From the NCBI GenBank assembly GCA_027034965.1, contig JALVWL010000084.1:1-13094 (forward strand): a DNA stretch of 13,094 nt, written 5' to 3'. Made by a program: the position numbers and the translations under genes. Source of the stretch: Candidatus Omnitrophota bacterium (GTDB lineage: Bacteria; Omnitrophota; Gorgyraeia; S143-82). Shown here in pieces: positions 6,854 through 13,094 of the stretch (its first letter is position 1; every line of letters starts with the position of its first letter). The notes under the pieces are model-generated. The model was not told the DNA's origin. It saw nothing but the letters and a program-made list of their open reading frames with translations, and made no database searches.

Positions 6854-7453
6854 ATGGCGAGGAAGCTTATAGTAGGCTTGGGTAACTACCCACCTAAATA
6901 CAGATACACCAGGCATAATATTGGGTTTCTGGCAGTTGAGGAATATGCGCGCAGACATTCCCTGAACTGGCACAAGGGCCTGTTTAGGCCCTATAAAACT
7001 GCGCAGTTGGATGATGCCATCTTGCTTTTGCCCTATACATATATGAATAACACGGGTAAGGCAGTTATAGATTTTATAAGAGAGATTAGGCTTGAAGATA
7101 TTTTATTAATATGCGATGATATTGCCCTGCCCTGGCTCAGGCTAAGGCTGAGGCTCAAGGGTTCTTCTGGCGGGCATAGAGGCCTGGAGTCGGTCTTCTC
7201 TGCCCTGGGCAGCAATGCAGTTGCAAGGCTCCGTATGGGAGTGGATAGACCATCATCGCAGGATGTGGTAGAATATGTGCTGAAAGAATTTTCTGAGGAG
7301 CAAAAGAGGCTTTTACCAGGGTATCTTGAATCTGCCTTCGCCATTATAGATAAATGGATTCAAGACTACGATAGGGAAAGGTTGATGTCAGAGGTGAACA
7401 ATGCGGACTATGTATTAAAGTTTATCGGAGGTGAAGATGGAACGCGTTTATGA
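6854..7453 (+). CDS. pth: Peptidyl-tRNA hydrolase
   Basis: Pth frees tRNA from peptidyl-tRNAs that drop off the ribosome. The 199-residue length is typical. Visible family features are GLGN (N11), TRHNIGF with catalytic His21, PYTYMNNTG (N65), and CDDIALP, where Asp88 matches the catalytic-site aspartate, followed by GSSGGHRGLES and RLRMGVDRP. There are two departures. The usual NPG after GLG is NYP, and the asparagine of GGHNG (Asn114 in E. coli, a substrate contact) is Arg109 here. The remaining catalytic residues are intact, so activity is likely. AAAGG lies five bases before ATG 6854. The gene overlaps rpsF by 17 bases. Confidence 0.93.
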   Translation: MARKLIVGLGNYPPKYRYTRHNIGFLAVEEYARRHSLNWHKGLFRPYKTAQLDDAILLLPYTYMNNTGKAVIDFIREIRLEDILLICDDIALPWLRLRLRLKGSSGGHRGLESVFSALGSNAVARLRMGVDRPSSQDVVEYVLKEFSEEQKRLLPGYLESAFAIIDKWIQDYDRERLMSEVNNADYVLKFIGGEDGTRL

Positions 7454-7772
7454 GGGTATGTTTCTGATACGACTGCGGGTCAGGGAACAGGACCTGGCAG
7501 CAGGGGCCCAGGATATATCGCCTGAGGCCGTTACAGAAGAGATAAAAAAAGTCCTGACCACTAATGGCGGAGAGATTCTGGAAGAAGAGATATGGGATAA
7601 ACGTCGTAGGCTTGCCTACGAGATAGATGGTGAGAAAGAGGCCCTTTATTATCGGGTCGTCCTGAAGATGGACAGCAAGACAGTGAATAAGGTGAGAGAC
7701 CTCTTCAGGATAAATGACAGGATACTGAGGTTTGTCTTCTTTGTTAAGGATGAAAAGGCTATGGCTAATTAG
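7437..7772 (+). CDS. rpsF: Small ribosomal subunit protein bS6
   Basis: bS6 pairs with bS18 in the platform of the 30S subunit. The 111-residue product has the family outline: MERVYEGMFLIRL, a helix, GGEILEEEIWDKRRRLAYEI, YYRVVLKMDSKTVNKVRDLFRINDRILRF. The start is ATG 7437, placed five bases after GGAGG (7427-7431). The in-frame GTG at 7431 overlaps that ribosome site and is rejected. Because the gene begins inside pth, there is no room for the long leader through which bS6-bS18 regulates its own mRNA in many bacteria. It is followed 12 bases later by ssb. Confidence 0.93.
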   Translation: MERVYEGMFLIRLRVREQDLAAGAQDISPEAVTEEIKKVLTTNGGEILEEEIWDKRRRLAYEIDGEKEALYYRVVLKMDSKTVNKVRDLFRINDRILRFVFFVKDEKAMAN

Positions 7773-7784
7773 AGGGAGGATGAG

Positions 7785-8264
7785 ATGGTTTCGTTTAACA
7801 AGGTATTCATTATAGGGAATCTTACAAGGGATCCTGAATTGAGATTCACCCCAACAGGGATCCCTGTGGCAACCTTGAGGCTCGCAATAAATTCCCAGTA
7901 TAGGGATAAGGCAGGAGAGAGAAAGACCGAGACCTGTTACATAAACGTTGTGGTATGGAACAAGCAGGCCGAATTGGCCAATCAGTATCTCTCCAAGGGC
8001 AGACGCATCCTTGTAGAGGGGCGTTTGCAGTCTCGTTCCTGGGAGACATCTTCGGGTGATAAGCGCAGTGTCATAGAGATAAGGGCAGATAGAATCCAGT
8101 TCCTGGATTCTCAGAGGCCTTCAGACAGCGGAGTCGCATCTAGGGTGGCGGCCTACAACGACGCCCCATCTGCAGAGACTTCTGTAACCTTTGATGACGA
8201 ATACATCAACGCGGTTGATTTTGAAGAGGCAGGGCCCACTGAGGACAGCGAGCTGCCATTTTGA
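7785..8264 (+). CDS. ssb: Single-stranded DNA-binding protein
   Basis: SSB coats single-stranded DNA during replication and repair. The 159-residue product has an N-terminal OB fold (about 1-106) beginning FNKVFIIGNLTRDPELRFTPTG, with CYINVVVWNKQAE and GRRILVEGRLQSRSW segments. A variable low-complexity linker follows, and then the acidic tip DSELPF that binds partner enzymes. GGGAGGA lies four bases before ATG 7785. Its position between rpsF and rpsR is a very common bacterial arrangement. Confidence 0.96.
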   Translation: MVSFNKVFIIGNLTRDPELRFTPTGIPVATLRLAINSQYRDKAGERKTETCYINVVVWNKQAELANQYLSKGRRILVEGRLQSRSWETSSGDKRSVIEIRADRIQFLDSQRPSDSGVASRVAAYNDAPSAETSVTFDDEYINAVDFEEAGPTEDSELPF

Positions 8265-8266
8265 TA

Positions 8267-8321
8267 GTCTAACGAGATGGAACTGGTGTTTGGAGTAGGT
8301 ATAGTGGTCTGAATCTTAGAC
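8267..8321 (+). promoter_or_regulatory. Possible long-loop hairpin in the ssb-rpsR gap
   Basis: GTCTAA (8267-8272) and TTAGAC (8316-8321) are perfect inverted partners flanking about 43 bases, just upstream of the rpsR ribosome site AGGAGG (8329-8334). A six-pair stem can be chance. It is noted because bS18 takes part in mRNA-level feedback in other bacteria and this 78-base gap is one of the longer ones between ssb and dnaB. Confidence 0.2.
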
Positions 8322-8342
8322 GATTGTCAGGAGGATATAGCT

Positions 8343-8591
8343 ATGGCGAAAGATTCGAAAAAAAAGAAAAAACTAAAGCGCGTATTTAAGAAGAAAGAGT
8401 GTCAGTTTTGCAAGGATCCATCCATTGTAATCGATTACAAGGATGTCAACCTGTTAAGGAAATACATCAATGAGAAGGGCAAGATACTGACACGCAGGAG
8501 CAGCGGCGCCTGTGCAAAGCATCAGAGAAAATTGGCCAATGCAATTAAAAACGCCAGGATACTGGCGCTGTTGCCGTTTGTGAACCGCTAA
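8343..8591 (+). CDS. rpsR: Small ribosomal subunit protein bS18
   Basis: The 82-residue product has a basic N-terminus (runs of lysine), CQFC, the hallmark IDYKDVNLLRKYINEKGKI, then RRSSGACAKHQRKLANAIKNARILALLPF. The CxxC plus the later Cys/His in ACAKH suggest the zinc-binding form of bS18; this is inference from spacing. AGGAGG lies eight bases before ATG 8343. The protein forms a dimer with bS6, encoded two genes upstream. Confidence 0.96.
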   Translation: MAKDSKKKKKLKRVFKKKECQFCKDPSIVIDYKDVNLLRKYINEKGKILTRRSSGACAKHQRKLANAIKNARILALLPFVNR

Positions 8592-8621
8592 TTACGACAA
8601 TTTCACAGCAGGAGGATAGAG

Positions 8622-9068
8622 ATGGTAGAGGTTATTCTGAGAAAAGATGCAAGGAATCTTGGCCGTGCTGGCCAGGTCGTAAAGGTAAAAGATGGCTATG
8701 CAAGGAATTACCTCATCCCAAAAGGCATTGCCTACCTGGCCACTAGGGAAAATATAAAGAAGTGGGAACAGGAAAAACAGCGCCTCTTAAAACAACTTGA
8801 AAAGGAAAAGGCAAAGGCACAGGAACTGGCAGATAAGATATCACAGGTTTCAATAAACATAGTTGCCGAGGCCAATGAGGAGGAGACCCTCTACGGTAGC
8901 ATTACAGAGGCGCACATAGCCAATGCCTTAAAGGAAGAGGGTATAGAGGTGGAAAAAGATGCGATAGTCCTTCCAGTGCCTATCAAGAAACTCGGTATAT
9001 ACAATATTGAAATAGACCTCCATCCTGAGGTCAAGGCGGAGGTGAAGGTTTGGGTGGTAAAGAAATAG
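8622..9068 (+). CDS. rplI: Large ribosomal subunit protein bL9
   Basis: bL9 is an elongated 50S protein near the L1 stalk that helps maintain reading frame. The 148-residue product shows the standard N-domain (VEVILRKDARNLGRAGQVV, VKDGYARNYLIPKGIA). A long charged connecting helix follows (about 40-75), and then the C-domain ending KLGIYNIEIDLHPEVKAEVKVWVV. AGGAGG lies six bases before ATG 8622. Its last 19 bases also encode the start of dnaB. Confidence 0.97.
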   Translation: MVEVILRKDARNLGRAGQVVKVKDGYARNYLIPKGIAYLATRENIKKWEQEKQRLLKQLEKEKAKAQELADKISQVSINIVAEANEEETLYGSITEAHIANALKEEGIEVEKDAIVLPVPIKKLGIYNIEIDLHPEVKAEVKVWVVKK

Positions 9069-10417
9069 CCTTCGATAGCGAAGGCCTGAAACTACCGCCC
9101 CACAATCTCGAGGCGGAACGAGCGGTCCTGGGCTCTATGCTCCTCAGTTCAGAGGCAGTCGGGCTGGGCCTGGAGCTGTTGAGCGAGGAGAGCTTTTATG
9201 ATCCTGCCCATAGGAAAATATTCGCTACCATAAAGAACCTATTCCTCGCCGATAGACCCATTGACCTGGTTACAGTCAGCGGTGCACTGAAAGATGCAGG
9301 CCAGCTGGACCAGATCGGTGGAATGCCTATGCTGACTGATTTGACAGATGTAGTGCCCGCGACCTCAAATGTCAAGCACTACGCCGAGATAGTGCGGGCA
9401 AAGTATATACTGCGCAGGTTGATAGAGGCCAGCAGCAATATTATGGACCGCTGTTACGAGTTTAATGTAGATGCCTCTGATCTGCTGGATATATCCGAAC
9501 AAATGATATTCGAGATCGCCCAGGAGAAAGAAAAGGGATCCGAGGTCATCTCCTCAAAAGACATAATAAAGCAGGTGATTGCCCAAATAGATGACCTGTA
9601 CAAGAGACAGGAGACGGTTACGGGCCTTCCTACCGGATTGATAGAGCTGGATAAACTTACCTCTGGACTGCATCCAGGCGACCTTATTATAGTTGCGGCG
9701 AGACCTTCTATGGGCAAGAGTGCCCTGGCAACCACCATTGCTGAACATATAGCCGTTGAGAGAGGGGTTCCAGTGGCGATATTCAGTATAGAGATGTCCG
9801 CTGAGCAGGTTATGCAGAGGATGTTGTGTTCCCTGGCCAGGGTAGATGCCCATAAGGTCCGCACCGGTTTCCTCTCCACATCAGACTGGCCCAAATTGAC
9901 AATGGCCGCCGGCAAGCTATCAGAGGCCCCCATATACATAGACGACAGCAGCGGGATATCGGTTGTCGAATTGCGGGCAAAGGCGCGGCGTATGAAGAGT
10001 CGCTATAATATTGGCCTGGTGATAGTAGACTACCTCCAGATAATGAGGGGCGTTGGCAGAGTAGAAAGCCGCCAGCAGGAGATATCCCAGATCTCCAGGT
10101 CCCTGAAGTTATTGGCAAAGGAACTCTCCCTGCCTGTCCTGGCTATAAGCCAGCTATCCAGGGAGGTGGAAAGACGCGAAGATAAGCGCCCGCGCCTGGC
10201 TGACCTGCGCGAGTCAGGTTCGCTTGAACAGGATGCAGACCTGGTAATAATGCTTATGCGAGAGGAATATTATTATCCAACAGAGGAGAATCGCGGCAGG
10301 GCTGAACTTATCGTCGCCAAGCACAGGAATGGCCCTACAGGGGTGGTTCAGCTCGCCTTTATAAAGGAGTATGCGAGGTTCGAAAACCTCGCCCCTGAAT
10401 ACACTGGTGCGATATAG
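9050..10417 (+). CDS. dnaB: Replicative DNA helicase DnaB
   Basis: DnaB is the hexameric helicase that unwinds DNA at the fork. The 455-residue product has the N-terminal DnaG-interaction domain (PHNLEAERAVLGSML, then ESFYDPAHRKIF), a linker helix, and a RecA-like motor. The motor has Walker A ARPSMGKSA (217-225), Walker B VIVDYLQ (324-330), SQLSREVERR and RPRLADLRESGSLEQDAD. It contains no intein and is of normal length. The start is TTG 9050, four bases after GGAGGTGA (9038-9045). No other start lies near the conserved N-terminus, so the 19-base overlap with rplI is well supported. It is probably the last gene of the run. Confidence 0.97.
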   Translation: MGGKEIAFDSEGLKLPPHNLEAERAVLGSMLLSSEAVGLGLELLSEESFYDPAHRKIFATIKNLFLADRPIDLVTVSGALKDAGQLDQIGGMPMLTDLTDVVPATSNVKHYAEIVRAKYILRRLIEASSNIMDRCYEFNVDASDLLDISEQMIFEIAQEKEKGSEVISSKDIIKQVIAQIDDLYKRQETVTGLPTGLIELDKLTSGLHPGDLIIVAARPSMGKSALATTIAEHIAVERGVPVAIFSIEMSAEQVMQRMLCSLARVDAHKVRTGFLSTSDWPKLTMAAGKLSEAPIYIDDSSGISVVELRAKARRMKSRYNIGLVIVDYLQIMRGVGRVESRQQEISQISRSLKLLAKELSLPVLAISQLSREVERREDKRPRLADLRESGSLEQDADLVIMLMREEYYYPTEENRGRAELIVAKHRNGPTGVVQLAFIKEYARFENLAPEYTGAI

Positions 10418-10486
10418 CTTTTAATAGTCGAGGATAAAGAATGGAGCATGGAGGAGGGAAGTTTTTTACCTTTCTCCATCCTTCGT
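10418..10486. other. dnaB 3' flank with diverged repeat words
   Basis: This short stretch contains gaatggagcatggaggaggg and a facing ctttctccatcc, variants of the 14-base words found upstream of mreC and in element A. Pairing around the T-rich centre is imperfect. It could form a weak hairpin, but I do not call it a terminator. Confidence 0.4.
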
Positions 10487-10830
10487 CCCAAATTATGCAA
10501 TAGGAATTTGTGATATACTGGAACTCGTTGTGGGACAAATTAAAATAACTAAAAACTCAAAGCTAAAAACTAAAAACCACAACTCAAAAGTAAAAACTGA
10601 TTTTAATTTACACAGGTGAGGTAGATTTACAGGGAGTAAAGCGTTGCGCAGGAATTGGGAGCTTGGCCGACGATAAAAAGAAAAGAAAAAGAGGGGAAAT
10701 TAAAAAGATTTAAGTTTTAAGTTGTGGATTTGAGATTTGAGATTTGACTTTTGAGTTTAATTTAGATAAGAAAAAAGAGGGCTGATTAACCAAGCGATGG
10801 AAGATAAAGATTTCTAATGGATAATTCGGG
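10487..10830. mobile_element. MITE-like repeat element, copy B
   Basis: The left end CCCAAATTATGCA (10487-10499) faces the right end ATGGATAATTCGGG (10817-10830), an inverted pair with two mismatches over 13 positions. A nested inverted pair lies at 10573-10587 and 10717-10731. The left 101 bases match copy A at about 90 positions, and the right 74 bases match the region before mreC (203-277). The middle (about 10600-10700) is unlike copy A and contains no open frame of note. The element is thus a mosaic of shared end modules and different centres, with no transposase. It occupies most of the 434-base gap before the propeller gene. Confidence 0.65.
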
Positions 10831-10851
10831 TTAGTAAAAAAGGGGGAGAGA

Positions 10852-13094
10852 TTGAGGCAACTATTTAGTCTTATCCTGTCACTGGCTGTTCTGTCCTCTC
10901 AGTCTGCCTATGGCCTTTCTCCTGCCGCATCTCCCATACCTGCAACTTCATTTTTCGGTCAGAGCTATACCACCCAGCTGAGGCAGGACCTTGGGTTCCT
11001 GGAAAGAGGGAAAAATGGCCCTGAACATAAAGTATTGACAGGACAAAATGCCCATCTGCAGGTAGAAGTGCATTTCTCGAGCAACTCTGGCAGACCTTTT
11101 TATAGGTGCATAGCCAGCTCCCATCCCGCCAAGGCCAGACCTGCCTCCTTTGCTCTGGCCCTGATAAATGGCGGCAGATACAGACTGATAAAGAGAAAAG
11201 ATAAGATTATCTATAAGGGAAGAAGAGAGAAAATAGAGTACCGCTTGCTCAAGGAGGCAGACAGACTCCTTTTGAGAGAGCTCATCTATGTCAGGCGCCC
11301 CAATATCAAGGGAGGGAGCCAATACATCTGGCAGCTCAAGGCAGATAAGGGAGTTTATTTCAAGGAAAAAGACGGCAGGATATACATATGCAGGGAGGGG
11401 CTGAAGATAAGTGGGGACATCTCCTCCCATCCTGGTCTGCTCCAGAGGATAGAGAAGGCCCTTGGGATGAAAACCGCAGGAGAGGAGGTCCTGGCAGAGC
11501 TAGGCCGTCCGTATTATCTGGACAGATTTGGCCAGGCCCATCCAGCAAGGCTTGAGCTCATAGGAAAGAAAAAGATAAGACTGATCGCTAATGCAGAAAC
11601 CAATCTCTATCCCATCAAGATAGACCCTGACCTTATCTGGGACGGCTATGTAGGGGGCCCGAGTAATAATAATGAAGAGATAAATGCAATTTCTATAGAT
11701 AATAATAACATCTATGTAGCAGGCTCTATGGACTATTCAGGTATAGACGATGGTCTGCCAGAGGATCAATTCTACGGCACGCATAGCGGTGGAAAAGAGG
11801 GCTTTGTCATCAAGCTGACGGACAATGGAAACAGCCCAACAGTGGTTTGGGGGCAGTGGTTAGGAGGTAGTGGTGATGATGTTATCAGAGCGATTGTTAT
11901 TTCAGACGGTAGTATTTATCTTGGAGGTTATAGTACGTCTAGTAGTATGGATGAGCTTTCTATGTCCGGTGCGCAGAGTGGTGGCTTTGAGGGTATTGTG
12001 ATTAAGCTGACGGACAACGGAACGAGCCCAACGGTAGTCTGGGGGCAGTGGTTAGGAGGCAGTAGTGGTGATTCTATCTATGCAATCACAGTCTCAGGCA
12101 ATAGTATCTATATAGGAGGTTATAGTAATTCTACCAGCATAGATGAGGTCTCGATGTCAGGGACGCAGAGCGGCAGTAGTGAGGGTTTTGTCATCAAGCT
12201 GACGGACAATGGCAGCAGCGCCACAGTGGTCTGGGGGCAGTGGCTGGGGGGAGGTAGTGATGATGGTATCTATTCAATCGCGGTCTCAGGTAGCAGTGTC
12301 TATGTAGGTGGTTACGCTTTTTCTATTGGTATAGACGAGATATCTATGTCTGGGACACAAAGCGGATGGAATGAAGGCTTCGTTATTAAGCTAACAGACA
12401 ATGGTAGCAGTTCCACAGTGGTTTGGGGGCAGTGGCTGGGGGGAAGTGGGGATGATGTTATCCAAGCAATCGCAGTCTCAGGAGGTAGTATCTATGTAGG
12501 GGGATATGGTGGGTCCACCAATATAGATGAAGTTTCGATGACTGGTACGCAGAGCGGCGGTACGGAAGGCTTTGTAATCAAGCTGACAGACAATGGCAGC
12601 AGTGCTACACTCGTCTGGGGGCAGTGGTTAGGAGGAAGTGATTACGATTATATTAAGGCGATCGCGGTCTCAGGCAGCAGCATATATGTAGGCGGTTCTA
12701 GTTGGTCCAGCAGCATAGATGAGGTTTCTATGAGCGGCACGCATGGGGGATGGACAGAAGGCCTTATTATCAAGCTGACGGACAATGGCAGCAGTGCCAC
12801 ACTTGTCTGGGGCCAGTGGCTGGGGGGAAGCAGTAGTGATTCTGTCCAAGCAATCGCGGTTTCAGATAGCAGTGTCTATGTGGGAGGCGGCAGTTCTTCC
12901 AGCAGCGTAGATGAGGTCTCGATGTCAGGTACGCAGAGCGGTGGTACGGAAGGTATTGTAATCAAGCTGACAGACAATGGCAGCAGTGCCACAGTAGTCT
13001 GGGGCCACTGGCTGGGGGGTAGTGGTAATGATTATATCTATTCAATTATGGTTTCAGGTGCAAGTATATATGTAGGCGGCTATAGTTGGTCCAG
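10852..13094 (+). CDS. Secreted SBBP-type beta-propeller repeat protein (3' end missing)
   Basis: The reading frame is open from TTG 10852 to the window end, 747 complete codons. GGGGGAG lies just before the TTG. Residues 1-21 form a Sec signal peptide (MRQ, hydrophobic LFSLILSLAVL, small residues, likely cut after AYG). Residues 22-262 form an unrecognised N-domain ending YPIKIDP (253-259), a feature that typically precedes SBBP propellers. From about 263 the protein consists of blades of 64 residues with the pattern IDEVSMSGTQSG, EGFVIKLTDNG, VVWGQWLGGSGDD, AIAVSGSSIYVGGYS. The first blade is six residues longer and diverged. Lysines of IKLTDNG fall at 321, 385, 449, 513, 577, 641 and 705, exactly 64 apart. 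It probably acts at the cell surface or outside the cell; the binding target is unknown. Confidence 0.85.
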   Translation, partial: MRQLFSLILSLAVLSSQSAYGLSPAASPIPATSFFGQSYTTQLRQDLGFLERGKNGPEHKVLTGQNAHLQVEVHFSSNSGRPFYRCIASSHPAKARPASFALALINGGRYRLIKRKDKIIYKGRREKIEYRLLKEADRLLLRELIYVRRPNIKGGSQYIWQLKADKGVYFKEKDGRIYICREGLKISGDISSHPGLLQRIEKALGMKTAGEEVLAELGRPYYLDRFGQAHPARLELIGKKKIRLIANAETNLYPIKIDPDLIWDGYVGGPSNNNEEINAISIDNNNIYVAGSMDYSGIDDGLPEDQFYGTHSGGKEGFVIKLTDNGNSPTVVWGQWLGGSGDDVIRAIVISDGSIYLGGYSTSSSMDELSMSGAQSGGFEGIVIKLTDNGTSPTVVWGQWLGGSSGDSIYAITVSGNSIYIGGYSNSTSIDEVSMSGTQSGSSEGFVIKLTDNGSSATVVWGQWLGGGSDDGIYSIAVSGSSVYVGGYAFSIGIDEISMSGTQSGWNEGFVIKLTDNGSSSTVVWGQWLGGSGDDVIQAIAVSGGSIYVGGYGGSTNIDEVSMTGTQSGGTEGFVIKLTDNGSSATLVWGQWLGGSDYDYIKAIAVSGSSIYVGGSSWSSSIDEVSMSGTHGGWTEGLIIKLTDNGSSATLVWGQWLGGSSSDSVQAIAVSDSSVYVGGGSSSSSVDEVSMSGTQSGGTEGIVIKLTDNGSSATVVWGHWLGGSGNDYIYSIMVSGASIYVGGYSWS
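11812..13094 (+). repeat. 192-bp tandem repeats encoding propeller blades
   Basis: The word AAGCTGACGGACAAT or close variants recurs at 11812, 12004, 12196, 12388, 12580, 12772 and 12964, each step exactly 192 bases. Six units are complete and the seventh is cut by the window end. Conservation is high at the DNA level in the KLTDNGSSAT and WGQWLGG parts and lower in the SGDDVI and YSTSSS parts. Confidence 0.95.

Noticed and set aside
9454..9939. Minus-strand open frame opposite dnaB
   Set aside because: It overlaps the strongly conserved DnaB motor domain on the other strand and shows no recognisable domain.
9050..10417. Possible intein in DnaB
   Set aside because: The helicase motor motifs run continuously at normal spacing and the length is normal, so no insertion is present.
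10438..10486. Rho-independent terminator after dnaB
   Set aside because: The purine-rich and pyrimidine-rich arms pair poorly and the T-run lies in the would-be loop rather than after the stem.
10948..11548. Minus-strand open frames opposite the propeller gene N-domain
   Set aside because: The plus strand is open without a stop from 10852 to the window end with a signal peptide and blade repeats, so the plus-strand reading explains the region better.

Overview
This window looks like a chromosomal segment of an uncultured, rod-shaped bacterium. It carries a dense run of housekeeping genes, all on the plus strand, followed by the start of a large secreted repeat protein. Codon use favours AGG, AGA and ATA. 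The intergenic DNA is full of short A-rich and 'cattcttcatgctc'-type repeats. The combination recalls uncultured lineages such as Omnitrophota, but that placement is an impression from memory and no search was run.

Layout. (1) 1-296 is repeat-rich intergenic DNA. (2) 297-3113 is the cell-elongation block: mreC, mreD and the transpeptidase PBP2 (mrdA), with mutual overlaps. (3) 3114-3417 is a roughly 300-bp repeat element with terminal inverted repeats, starting on the base after the mrdA stop codon. (4) 3422-7453 holds rodA, a Maf-like DUF115 protein, an unrecognised 203-residue protein whose gene overlaps the previous one by 65 bp, and pth. (5) 7437-10417 is a compact translation/replication block: rpsF, ssb, rpsR, rplI and dnaB. 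(6) 10418-10851 is intergenic and contains a second complete copy of the repeat element. (7) 10852 to the window end is an unfinished gene for a Sec-exported SBBP-type beta-propeller protein with repeats of exactly 192 bp (64 residues).

How the genes fit together. MreC, MreD, PBP2 and RodA are the membrane part of the elongasome, which builds side-wall peptidoglycan; mreB probably lies upstream of the window. From rodA to dnaB, genes overlap or are tightly spaced, with good Shine-Dalgarno sites inside the preceding genes. One or a few long transcripts therefore probably link cell shape, a possible glycan-modification pair, peptidyl-tRNA recycling, the bS6-SSB-bS18-bL9 ribosomal set and the replicative helicase.

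The least expected material is (a) a mosaic repeat family with CCC(A/G)(A/G)ATTATGCA termini whose right ends lie just upstream of three start codons (mreC, rodA and the propeller gene), (b) the unknown protein translationally coupled to the Maf-like gene, and (c) the near-identical propeller blades. No tRNA, rRNA, CRISPR array, transposase or integrase was found.
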